Source: Symbiodinium natans
Lineage: Eukaryota > Sar > Dinophyceae > Suessiales > Symbiodiniaceae
DNA: 64,000 bases
Direction: 5' to 3'
Assembly (NCBI GenBank): GCA_905221605.1
Contig: CAJNDS010002652.1
Span: forward strand, 230,644 to 294,643
This document shows, piece by piece, positions 30,501 to 38,130 of this stretch. The number at the start of each line of letters is the position of its first letter. Position 1 is the stretch's first letter. The notes under the pieces were generated by a model. It did no database searches. It was not told the DNA's origin and was given only the letters and a program-made list of their open reading frames with translations. A program made the translations under genes and the position numbers.

Positions 30501-33500
30501 AAGCCCCTCGTGAAGAGAATGCCAAAGGCAGCGAGCTCTTCGTCGACAAAGAGGACCCCCGTGAAGCTGGTGCCTCGTTCCGATCGCCAGCAGCCGTGGT
30601 TGACGTTGTGGAGTGCAAGTTCAAGGGCAGTGAAGAAGCAGAAGCTCAAGGAGAGTCGCATGACGTCAGCTGCAAGGTCCGATTTGAACCGCTTTCGAAA
30701 GGAGAAGAAGGGCCCAGAGAGGCGAACGCTGGAGGAGCACCTCAAGGAGCATTTTTTGCAGTGCCTGGACCGCAAGGCCCCCTACACTGTGACGACCATC
30801 TCCGAGATCATCAAGGAGAAAGCAAAGCCCCCGAGCCCACCGAGGAAGGAAGCCGACTCCCCGGGGTACCCGGAGAGGTTGCCTACCCCTCCGCGGGTTC
30901 CGCCACGTCGACGCTTGCCCACGCCGCCGAGGAATCCGACATCGCCATTGGCCAGCGCATCACGGGCACCAGCTACGCCGCCAAAGACATCGCCATTGCC
31001 ACCACCACCGACCAATCCCGGAACGCCTACTTCAAGTGGATGGAGTGTGGTGACGGACCGAAAGCGCTGAGTGCAGTCAGCCAGAAAGGATCTTCCCAGG
31101 CGGTGGCGAGCAGCAAAAGTCTTGATGTGCTTGATGGTTGTGCTTGCGCTTGTGATGTTGGCATGAGTGGCATGGTTGGCATGAGTGGCATGGTTGGCAT
31201 GAGTGGCATGGTTGAGCATGTGTGTGTTGGTGAGCTTGATCAGGAGAAAGCACCGGCCCCAGACGGTGACCAGGCGTGGTTGCTGCATGGTGATCAGGAG
31301 TTGCTTCACCAGGAGTTGTGGGGAAAGGTTCACCGTGAGCATGTGTTGCGAAGTCATGTTCCTTTTAATTCCAGCTGTGAGCATTGCGTGCGTGGTAGAG
31401 GTCTTGAACCAGCTAGGAAAATCGAGAGGGATTCCGGAGAGGGAGCCCAAAAGGAGGTTCAGATCGACAAGTTCTTCTACAAGGGGATTTGGTTCCTGGT
31501 GTTGGTGCTTGTTGGTTGCTTTGCCATCGGAACAGTGATGTACCGTGAAGTTTCAGGACCGCGTGGAGCAGCAGCGCGTGAGGTGATGCTTGGAGAGATG
31601 TCGGCGTGGGGACGTAGTGTTGGCTTGGTTGGAGTTGAAGCGCGTGACTTGTCGGTTTGCGTGAAGTCGGATCTTGAGGGGGTGGTGAAGAACCTTGCTC
31701 AGGGTTTCGCTGATACCATGACCGTTGGTGCGGTTGAGGTGTCTGATGTTCCGGTTGGTCGGCACGCCCCGGTCGCAGAGAGGGCCATCCGAACACTGAA
31801 GGAGAACGCGAACACGTTGTGCGCCGGATTGGAGCAAGTTGGCCTAGAGCCATGCGGCAGAGGAGTCAGCTTTCTTCTCTCTCACTGTGCTCAGGCACAC
31901 AACCGCTACCAAATCCAGCCTGGATCGGCAATGACTCCTGAACAACGTAGTTTAAGAACTATGAGGCAGCCTCGGGCGATATACGTCTGGGGAGCGTCAA
32001 TCTTGGCCACACCTCCGCCGAGTCTACGACAATTCATCACGGGCAGATATGGACAGGCTGCCTACTTAGGCCCTGAAGTCGCGGGTGGCAGTCATCTGGT
32101 GCAGTTCCGACTGAAGGATGGTTCGTTGAAGATTGCCCGGTCAGCCCGAATCAGGATGTTGGTGCCCATGACCTTTGAGTTGTCAGCCTTGCGTGGTATT
32201 TGCCGTATGTTGCCCGAGCGTGCTGGTGACGTTGTGCGTGGCTTGCCAGCGGTTGATCAAGGGAACATGCGGGATCTTCCAATCCCAAACACCGAGACTC
32301 GCGGACCGCCAGCATCGTGGGTCGAGGAAAATGGCAGGACCCCGAGGTGTCGAGCGTGTCGATTGAGGGGTGTTCCGGCGGACAAGGCGTGGCACACTCA
32401 GAAGTGTCGTGACAGATACGCTGCGTACGTGAAGAGCTCTTTTGATCCGAATCAGTTTGTGCTTGATGATGCCCAGCATGAGTTGGAGATCGAAGGAGTT
32501 GAGCTTGATCTTGGTTCGCGTGCTTTTGGTGAGCTTGACGTCGGGTTGGAGTTGCCTGATGATGTGCAGGATTATGAACCGACTGAAGATGAGGGAGAGC
32601 GAGGTCTCGGTGATTCCTTCCTGCCTGAAGGGGTGCTTGAGGGTGAACTTCGCCCCGGAGACTCTGTTGGAGTTGAACCTGCAGCTTCAGAAGAGGTTGA
32701 CTTCATGGAAGTTGAGCCAGAAAGCCTGGATAGGGTGCCAGAGCCAGAGTCTGATGCCATGGTCAACAACGTCTTGTTCCGTGAGTCGTTGGGTTTCGCC
32801 GCTGTTGCAAATCCCAGTACCGGAGGACAGACAGTGAAGCTTGGTGGTGAGACTCTTGTGGTTGAAATGCCCTCGTCTTCCAAGGATGATGTCACCGGAC
32901 ATGCATTGGACCTTGGTCTGACATACGAAGGCATGTTGCGTGAGTTGAGTGCGCTTGAGTCCCTTGCAGTCGGTGATGTGATTTGGCATGTGGATCCGAA
33001 GCAGAAAGTGATATCCACAAGATGGGTGTCAAATGCAAAGCTGGAGCGGGTTGACGGCAAAGAAAGACCACTGGTCCGTTGTCGGGTTGTTGCGCGTGAT
33101 TTCGCCCAGGGAGCAACGGCTGCTCAGCTTGGCATTTCTGCGGCGACCAGCTCAGCCGAGGCATTGAGGACCTTCCTCTTTTATGCCGGCTCGAAGAGGC
33201 AGAACGTCGTAGGCCTCGACGTCAGTACGGCGTTTTTGTTCGCAGAGTTAGAAGAAGAAGACGGCACGGTAGTGGTGCGGCTCCCTGCTGGAGTTACCGG
33301 TCCCAATGGAAGGCCTGGGTTCATGCGACTTCGCAAGGCTCTTTATGGGTTGAGAGCCGCGGCCCAGACCTGGGCTCGTCATCTCGCAAAGCTCCTCAAG
33401 CGCCTCTGCAACCTCACTCCATGCGAGACAGAGCCATGCCTCTTCTCCGGTGTGGTTCTCGGTGGACAGAGGGTGGCAGTGTTGTGCTACGTAGACGATC

Positions 33501-35239
33501 TCCTCATCAGCGGCGACAGCGACGAGGCCATCTACTACGTGGTGGAGAAGCTTAAGAGCGCGGTAAAGATCAAGGTGACCGCTGACTTGGATCGTGATCA
33601 GCAAATCACGTTTCTTGGTCGTCAAATCACCAGGAAGAAGGGCGAGGACTCTTTGGTGATTGGCATGGCAGGCGAGTACTACCAGGAGATCTATGAGGGT
33701 TTTGGACTTGGGAAAAGTCCGAAGTCTTGCCCGACGCCGCCGAATCTTCGAGAACTTTATGACAGAGAAGAAGAAGTCTTGGAGCGGGAGTTGAGCTCGG
33801 AAGCTGCTGCTCGGTATCGCTCTACGCTGGGACGCCTTTCATGGTTGGCCATGACGCGCGTGGATCTAGCATATTATGTTTCCATGCTAGCTCGAGGCCA
33901 GGCCAGTCCACGTGAGAAGCATGAACGTGCGATGCGGATGGTATTACGGTATCTTCGGCATGTTCAGGACTTTCGACAAATCGTCCATCCAGTTGATGAA
34001 CGGAGCCTTCGGTTGGATTGCTACGTGGATGCGTCATGGGGCAGTGAGAGGAGCGTTGATCGCAAGAGTGTGAGCGGTGGTTGCATCATGCTTGGTGGTT
34101 TCTGCTTGAAAGCGTGGTCACGGCTTCAACAAGCTGTCGCTCTCAGCTCAGCAGAGTCGGAGTTGTACGGATTGGTTGAGGGAGCAAAGGAATCACTTTC
34201 AATCCGACGGGCAATTTCCCACGTGTTTGGATGGGATGAGTTGTGCGCACCGCACCTCTTTTGCGACTCCGAGGCCGCCATTGCCATCAGCAGGGCTGGC
34301 GGCTTGAGGCGTGTCAGACATATAGATCTGAGAGCATGCTTTATACAAGATCAGCTCCGACAGAGACTTCTCTTCATCTTCGGAGTGCGAGGAGCCTCCA
34401 ACGTCGCAGACCTCTTCACAAAATCGTTAGATGCCCGGACTACGTTGAAGCACATGTTGAGCCTTGGTTTGTCTGAAGTCACTGTTGCAGCTTGCGTTGG
34501 TGAGTTGGCGTGTTTCGTTGGCTTGCTTGGTGCTGCTGTGGCTGGCAAGGATCATGTATCTCTTGCAGATCGGTATCGTTTGATGGAGTTTGCCAAGTGG
34601 TTGGTGGTTGAGTTCTGTGCGCCTCCCATGTCGAGCATGTTGGCTGCGTCGCAAGCGTGCTCCTGGGTTGGTGTGTTGACTGTCAGCGAGGCAGATGACG
34701 GCGGAGATCCGGCCACTACAGCGCAGCTTCAGCAGATCTGCACTCTCCACATCCGCAGGGGGGGTTTCGTCTACTTGTGGGCTAGTACTCCGTGCACCGG
34801 TGGTTGTCTGTACCAGCATCTACATGCACGTGATCCAGCCTACAGACGCGGTCGCTTGGCACGGCACTGGTCGCTTCACAGGAAGCTGTGGAAGGCTTTT
34901 ATGTCGCTGTGTGACTACGTCCATGCTTGGTCGATCGAGTGGCCCCGCGCCTGTGCTTACTGGTCATGGAACCAGACTATCCGTTTTCTGCAGTCGCGAC
35001 CGTACATGTTGCACGATGTGTTGGTTGACGGTTGCTCGCTTGGCATGCGTGGTCGAGATGGCGAGTTGATCTACAAACGTTGGCGTGTCATCACGACGAT
35101 GGAGTCGGTTGCTCGCGGCTTGTCGGTCTTTCGGTGCCCAGGTGATGGTCATCCACATTCCGCCAACTTCGATCTCAAGAGTACCCAACACTACCCGGCG
35201 AAGTTGACGAACGCTTTCTTGCACGCGTTAAACGCATGA
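27587..35239 (+). CDS. Copia gag-pol polyprotein (2550 aa) with extra C-terminal domain
   Basis: Start chosen at ATG 27587 (MEGRGRPSYY); upstream frame is GTG-led. Gag carries a GKDK-repeat basic stretch (28856-28953) and a CCHC knuckle starting at Cys497 (CYNCNELGHYSNRC). Protease: LLDSGAST, catalytic Asp725. Integrase: CEHC zinc segment and acidic residues Asp1294, Asp1362 and Glu1398. RT: VARDFAQG, LDVSTAF, YGLRAAAQTW and YVDD 1968-1971. RNase H: Asp2148, Glu2190 and Asp2227. About 300 residues follow RNase H, with WASTPCTGG (Cys2403) and SIEWPRACAYW (Glu2451). The integrase is shorter between motifs than usual. From 30198 to 31070 the polyprotein frame is compositionally odd because another frame is also open. 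Confidence 0.9.
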   Translation: MEGRGRPSYYHIGEGEPRMLRERGRRGAEPPYERPSGSRHSSLPPRSPVVGSGVAFSPISNLSGAVHPTGSPVVGSPTAMGTPIPAMASPMSPPGLVPPPPAAVEPVAVQAALGSQLLVQTVQQQQQQISQMMSLVQQLVQDRTSAEKKGKGAGSLSSISDSVDHAMEVDDGNGAPIRNPKADSYVPKLPMLDGGRMNKGRRAEIEAWVEYLEVFLPWIALFDDRIPSEVQACFVKDKPILNKDLAKGESIRSTRVFLYLRQSFANFSRGLDILKQVEREQLGVPAGYEALRRLHQDLSVCSRIEASTLREEMLRYQPPASTKDRPLEVFRSVQVELAKYGRLVAAFPDLALSEADQSMIVLKGLDADVKRYILLHAKIDSMSELETAIKFYDANIKILTFADSGRGRDRRNNNDIANPLNFKGDGKGKDKGKDKGKDKGKDKGKDKGKDKGRSGKDKHDKKGEKGGKGNATQDPGKGGSGSSGSDPKHDKRANVKCYNCNELGHYSNRCPKKAAKGVAAAATLLEPQLAALTLEGPQVFAAAVGCEFFDIAQGDSDNESSLSDGDWEAFGRSWLLESSEATVELGTSQLGSLETPVELEKAPVESGTSQLGSLETLVELEKAPVELGTSQLGSLETPVELEKAPVELGTSQLGSLETPVELEKAPVELGTSQLGSLETPVELEKAPLTLGEHGLSEFYFHDMSMAAPHVTHGSSSEAMDWWLLDSGASTHLISEETLQHVQVLSLSEHVGRDCVTATGASIGVQKSAVVRVCFAVERSSPVVVEFEALVAPVRFNLLSLGRLLNRNWTVSFAPHLHVQAGGFKFKAVWSNNCCWLQSHAVARACLVSQEQSAAQQIADPSCPRHSATREDGLLQRERSGVVHAREGQREAGPESRCDSSGLNLCGRRGLRGEHPVGHSYVHGDRGRNPLGARGCRVPGGVEAGRDRDPRTRQSSSAEAHAKEAESEEDAPEAPREENAKGSELFVDKEDPREAGASFRSPAAVVDVVECKFKGSEEAEAQGESHDVSCKVRFEPLSKGEEGPREANAGGAPQGAFFAVPGPQGPLHCDDHLRDHQGESKAPEPTEEGSRLPGVPGEVAYPSAGSATSTLAHAAEESDIAIGQRITGTSYAAKDIAIATTTDQSRNAYFKWMECGDGPKALSAVSQKGSSQAVASSKSLDVLDGCACACDVGMSGMVGMSGMVGMSGMVEHVCVGELDQEKAPAPDGDQAWLLHGDQELLHQELWGKVHREHVLRSHVPFNSSCEHCVRGRGLEPARKIERDSGEGAQKEVQIDKFFYKGIWFLVLVLVGCFAIGTVMYREVSGPRGAAAREVMLGEMSAWGRSVGLVGVEARDLSVCVKSDLEGVVKNLAQGFADTMTVGAVEVSDVPVGRHAPVAERAIRTLKENANTLCAGLEQVGLEPCGRGVSFLLSHCAQAHNRYQIQPGSAMTPEQRSLRTMRQPRAIYVWGASILATPPPSLRQFITGRYGQAAYLGPEVAGGSHLVQFRLKDGSLKIARSARIRMLVPMTFELSALRGICRMLPERAGDVVRGLPAVDQGNMRDLPIPNTETRGPPASWVEENGRTPRCRACRLRGVPADKAWHTQKCRDRYAAYVKSSFDPNQFVLDDAQHELEIEGVELDLGSRAFGELDVGLELPDDVQDYEPTEDEGERGLGDSFLPEGVLEGELRPGDSVGVEPAASEEVDFMEVEPESLDRVPEPESDAMVNNVLFRESLGFAAVANPSTGGQTVKLGGETLVVEMPSSSKDDVTGHALDLGLTYEGMLRELSALESLAVGDVIWHVDPKQKVISTRWVSNAKLERVDGKERPLVRCRVVARDFAQGATAAQLGISAATSSAEALRTFLFYAGSKRQNVVGLDVSTAFLFAELEEEDGTVVVRLPAGVTGPNGRPGFMRLRKALYGLRAAAQTWARHLAKLLKRLCNLTPCETEPCLFSGVVLGGQRVAVLCYVDDLLISGDSDEAIYYVVEKLKSAVKIKVTADLDRDQQITFLGRQITRKKGEDSLVIGMAGEYYQEIYEGFGLGKSPKSCPTPPNLRELYDREEEVLERELSSEAAARYRSTLGRLSWLAMTRVDLAYYVSMLARGQASPREKHERAMRMVLRYLRHVQDFRQIVHPVDERSLRLDCYVDASWGSERSVDRKSVSGGCIMLGGFCLKAWSRLQQAVALSSAESELYGLVEGAKESLSIRRAISHVFGWDELCAPHLFCDSEAAIAISRAGGLRRVRHIDLRACFIQDQLRQRLLFIFGVRGASNVADLFTKSLDARTTLKHMLSLGLSEVTVAACVGELACFVGLLGAAVAGKDHVSLADRYRLMEFAKWLVVEFCAPPMSSMLAASQACSWVGVLTVSEADDGGDPATTAQLQQICTLHIRRGGFVYLWASTPCTGGCLYQHLHARDPAYRRGRLARHWSLHRKLWKAFMSLCDYVHAWSIEWPRACAYWSWNQTIRFLQSRPYMLHDVLVDGCSLGMRGRDGELIYKRWRVITTMESVARGLSVFRCPGDGHPHSANFDLKSTQHYPAKLTNAFLHALNA
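29332..29647 (+). repeat. In-frame 63-bp tandem repeat in copia polyprotein
   Basis: Five copies of a 63-bp unit coding for a 21-residue VELGTSQLGSLETPVELEKAP-like repeat (shown here in its 21-residue period only as VELGTSQLGSL plus ETPVELEKAP), between the zinc knuckle and the protease. The copies are nearly identical, so expansion was recent. Confidence 0.95.
30198..31070 (+). CDS. Overlapping ORF inside copia pol, alternate frame
   Basis: 290 codons, +1 relative to the polyprotein, from ATG 30198 in good context (GAAGATGGCC) to TGA 31068-31070. It begins MASSSESEVEWCMQGK. It has an acidic middle (VGEEDFEEST), a Lys-rich segment (KKPKVKKMPQKPLVKRM), a helical RRTLEEHLKEHFLQCLDRK and a long Pro-rich tail (PTPPRVPPRRRLPTPP), ending SGWSVVTDRKR. 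It reads like a real charged and disordered protein, whereas the polyprotein frame over the same bases reads like antisense-type noise. Either a captured gene piece or an ORF reached by frameshifting. No family recognised. Confidence 0.5.
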   Translation: MASSSESEVEWCMQGKDKGKLVRRVVATQAASISVGEEDFEESTRLATATSTETEGAILLVPADAESQVVLKPGEIETPGPAKVPQQKPMPKKPKVKKMPQKPLVKRMPKAASSSSTKRTPVKLVPRSDRQQPWLTLWSASSRAVKKQKLKESRMTSAARSDLNRFRKEKKGPERRTLEEHLKEHFLQCLDRKAPYTVTTISEIIKEKAKPPSPPRKEADSPGYPERLPTPPRVPPRRRLPTPPRNPTSPLASASRAPATPPKTSPLPPPPTNPGTPTSSGWSVVTDRKR

Positions 35240-35313
35240 CACCGCGAGATTTGCTCAAAGTTTTCCCTCTTTTACTTTGCCTTCGGTACGGTGTATAGAG
35301 CATAGGACGTGCC

Positions 35314-35751
35314 ATGGCTGATATGGTTGAGGTTGAAAACGCTGTGAGGCGCACTTGGGTTCGAGAGCTCTGGATGCAATGGGTTCCTCAGCAGCAGGTG
35401 GAAGTCAGTTTGATCGCCTTCCTTGCGATGTTTTCCTTGGCGATGCTTGGCAGCTTCCTCGCTGGAATCTTTGTGCAGCAATACCGACAGCGTCACAGCC
35501 ATATTCTATCTTTGAGTGAGCTTCTTACCTTTCTTCCGGTGGAACAAAGTCGGAGAGCAATTATCACTACGCGGCATGGATACGCTTTTCATGTTCGCAG
35601 CGATTGCCCCGCCCTGCGCAATACCCACCCAGGCAATCTGCAGCGTCGAGTTGCTTGTGAGCTTTGTCTGCAATACTTGCGCGTGGACCAGCCGACACCC
35701 ACCGTGTCGAGGGGGGGTGTAGAAGTTCGAGAACTGTGCGTCATCCTGTGA
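35314..35751 (+). CDS. Small membrane protein with Cys/His segment between pol and 3' LTR
   Basis: 145 codons from ATG 35314, ending 34 bases inside the 3' LTR. A hydrophobic helix (VEVSLIAFLAMFSLAMLGSF, continuing LAGIF) spans about residues 31-55, flanked by basic QQYRQRH. A C-terminal HGYAFHVRSDCPAL...RRVACELCLQYL segment could bind zinc. Position after pol recalls env-like third ORFs of some retroelements, but no fusion-protein motif is present. Expression would need its own transcript or reinitiation, because 74 bases separate it from the pol stop. Confidence 0.55.
   Translation: MADMVEVENAVRRTWVRELWMQWVPQQQVEVSLIAFLAMFSLAMLGSFLAGIFVQQYRQRHSHILSLSELLTFLPVEQSRRAIITTRHGYAFHVRSDCPALRNTHPGNLQRRVACELCLQYLRVDQPTPTVSRGGVEVRELCVIL
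35709..35717 (+). other. Polypurine tract
   Basis: GAGGGGGGG directly before the 3' LTR, placed where plus-strand DNA priming is expected. Confidence 0.75.
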
Positions 35752-36120
35752 GGGTGCGACACGGTGAGTTTTGCAGTTTGCAGTTTTGTGTGCATAGCTT
35801 GGAGTCTGCTCAGCTTTTTTGAAGTTTTTCCAGTAGCCTGAGTACGATTAGCGGTGCAGGAACGTTTTGCCTCGTAGGGAACCACTCTCGTCGAGTTTCG
35901 TGACTCGAGGGTAGTTTTGGAGGTCTTTTAAGCCGAGCTGTCAAGTTGGAGAGCTGTGATACGTTTTCCACTTTGGCTCAAGTGACGAGCACTGGTGTGA
36001 GTGCTGCAAGCCAAAACAGAAGTGTTGTCCGAGTGTCTGAGCTTGCTTGCTTGGTTTGGACTTGTGTGAGTTGGCTTGGTTGTATCCTTGGTGCCTTGCT
36101 TGGCATCTTGGGTTTTTAAC
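35718..36120 (+). repeat. 3' LTR
   Basis: Same sequence as 27099-27501 by visual comparison, including the spliced-leader-like segment at 35960-35982. Confidence 0.9.
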
Positions 36121-36422
36121 GGGGGGGGCTGAAGGGGGGCTTAAGGGGGGGCTTAAGGGTGGGCTTAAGGGGAAAGGGGGGCTTAAAGGGGGCTTAAGGG
36201 GGGCTTAAAGGGGGGCTTAAAGGGGGCTTGAAGGGGGGCTTAAAGGGGGGCTTAAAGGGGGCTTTATTTGGGGCTTAAAGGGGGCTTCAAGGGGGCTTGA
36301 AGGGGGGCTTCAAGGGGGCTTGGAAGGGGGCTTGATGAAGGGGGGGGGACTTAAAGGGGGGGGTAGAGAGGCGAAAGGGGGAGGGCTTAAAGGGGCTGAA
36401 AAAAGGGGGGCTTGAGGGCGAC
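36121..36422 (+). repeat. G-run/CTTAA array, right of the copia insertion
   Basis: GGGGGGCTTAAA-type units, about 12 bp each, continuing the array interrupted at 27098. Confidence 0.95.
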
Positions 36423-36860
36423 TCTAAACATTACTTTATCTTGAAGATGAGAGAGAAGGGATTTATTCTAAATCCCACCCCCCTCGAATCTTGTTTTGTT
36501 TTTTGGATTTCGTTCTTCGAAACTAGAGAAGTGAGACTCTAACTTCCATTTGAAAAGAGAGAGAGAGAGAGAGGAGTTTATTCTAAATTCCACCCCCCTC
36601 GAATCTTGTTATATTTTTGTATTTTTTTGGGATTTCATTATTCGAAACCAGAGAAGTGAGACTCTAAACATACATTTCCCTTTACGAAGCGAAAGAAGGG
36701 AATGTATTCTAAATTCCACCCCCCTCGAATCTTGTTTTGTTTTTTGGGTTTCATTCTTCGAAACCAGAGAAGTGAGACTCTTTTTAAAGGGGAGCTTAAG
36801 GGCAATTCCACCCCGCTCGCTTCTTCTTTTGTTTTTTGTGTTCATTACTCGAGTTTCAAG
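36423..36860. repeat. Tandem repeat, about 115-125 bp unit, three to four copies
   Basis: Each unit contains TTCCACCCCCCTCGAATCTTG, a T-rich stretch and TTCGAAACCAGAGAAGTGAG. The last unit is truncated and fused to CTTAA/G-run sequence. An open frame across it is a by-product. Confidence 0.85.
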
Positions 36861-36875
36861 GAGCAGAGAGTTCAT

Positions 36876-37150
36876 AGCAGTGACGTGGCGCGGGGCTAAG
36901 CCGAGAACCCCATGTTTTTTTTCAGAGATGATTCATATGCTTCCACGCGAGCTTGCCCGGCAGAAAAAAGCGGAGGGGTTGGGGGGGGCGCAGCCCCCCC
37001 CATTTGCATAGCAGTGACGTGGCGCGGGGCTAAGCCGAGAACCCCATGTTTTGTTTTGTTTTGGACATGATTCATATGCTTCCACGCGAGTTTGCCCGGC
37101 TTAAACAAGCGGGGGGGTTGGGGGCGCAGCCCCCCCCCATTTGCAAACAC
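36876..37150. repeat. Two tandem copies of the G/C-run dispersed repeat
   Basis: Each copy of about 135 bp has AGTGACGTGGCGCGGGGC, then GATTCATATGCTTCCACGCG, a G-run and GCGCAGCCCCCCCCATTTGC. The end matches, inverted, blocks at 20300 and 22700. Confidence 0.85.
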
Positions 37151-37160
37151 GATGCTCGCG

Positions 37161-37605
37161 TTGGGCCTCTTAAACTGCTGCCTAAATCCTCCCTCCACCG
37201 AAGGCCCAGCAGGTATTACGCCTCTTAAACGTCTTAAACTGCTGCCCGAACCCTCCACAAAAGGCCCAGCGAGTATTCGGCCTTTTAAACTGCTGCCTAA
37301 ATCCTCCACAGAAGGCCCAGCAAGTATTACGCCTTTTAAACTGCTGCCCAAACCCTCCACAAAAGGCCCAGCAAGTGTCAGGCCTCTTAAACTGCTGCCT
37401 AAACCCTCCGCAGAAGGCCCAGCAAGTGTTGCGCCTTTTAAACTGCTGCCCAAACCCTCCAAAAAAGGCCCAGCAAGTATTAGGCCTCTTAAACTGCTGC
37501 TTAAACCCTCCGCAGAAGGCCCAGCAAGTATTACGCCTCTTAAATTGCTGCCCAAAGGCCCAGCAAGTATTAGGCCTCTTAAACTGCTGCCTAAACCCTC
37601 CACAG
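37161..37605. repeat. 51-bp minisatellite, about nine units
   Basis: Unit GGCCCAGCAAGTATTA(C/G)GCC then TCTTAAACTGCTGCC and (T/C)AAACCCTCC. 51 is a multiple of three, so it gives a 17-residue KLLPKPSxxGPASIxPx protein repeat in one frame and no stop for over 150 codons. I treat that frame as non-coding. Confidence 0.9.
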
Positions 37606-38130
37606 AGGGGGGGGCTTGGTTGCGGCTTCAGGGGGGAGCTTTAGGGGGGGTTTTAAGGGGGCTTAAAAAGAGGGGCTTAAAGGGGGGGCTTGAAGCCCCT
37701 TAAAACGGGGGGGGGGGGGGGGGCTTAAAGGGGGGCTTAAAGGGGGGCTTAAAGGGGGGTTTAAAGGGGGGCTTAAAGGGGGGCTTAAAGGGGGGTTTAA
37801 AGGGGGCTTAAAGGGGGGCTTAAAGGGGGGCTTAAGGGGGGCTTAAAGGGGGGCTTAAAGGGGGGCTTAAAGGGGGGTTAAAGGGGGGGAAGGGGGCTTT
37901 AAGGGGGGGCTTAAGGGGGGGGCTTAAGGGGGGCTTAAAGGGGGGGCTAAGGGGGGGCTTAAGGGGGGGCTTAAGGGGGGGCTTAAGGGGGGGCTTAAGG
38001 GGGGCTTAAGGGGGGGCTTAAGGGCTTTGACCCTTTGCCCCCCCCCCCCCCGAAGGGACCCCCTTTGCAGGGACCCCTTTGAAGGGGGGCTTAAGGGGGG
38101 CTTAAAGGGGGGCTTAAAGGGGGGGGGCCC
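37606..38130 (+). repeat. G-run/CTTAA array, largest block
   Basis: More than 30 units of GGGGGG with CTTAA or CTTAAA spacers on the plus strand, with a C-run near 38036-38051. Capable of G-quadruplexes on one strand. Confidence 0.95.

Larger units (their letters stand above)
27099..36120 (+). mobile_element. Complete Ty1/copia LTR retrotransposon (family 1)
   Basis: Two 403-bp LTRs (27099-27501 and 35718-36120) appear identical by eye at a constant offset of 8619. Between them lie a primer-binding site, a single 2550-codon gag-pol frame in copia order (gag, protease, integrase, RT, RNase H), an extra C-terminal domain, a second small ORF and a polypurine tract. Both flanks are runs of G, so a five-base GGGGG target duplication is compatible but not provable. 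Identical LTRs and the intact frame suggest a recent and possibly competent insertion. Extra parts relative to a standard copia are the 30198-31070 overlapping frame, the post-RNase H domain and the membrane-protein ORF. Confidence 0.9.

Noticed and set aside
37092-37703. 203-codon frame with a 17-residue repeat
   Set aside because: It follows from a 51-bp minisatellite without stops in that phase; the other strand is equally open.
37606-38130. CRISPR-like array
   Set aside because: Units are simple G-run/CTTAA repeats without unique spacers, in a eukaryotic context.
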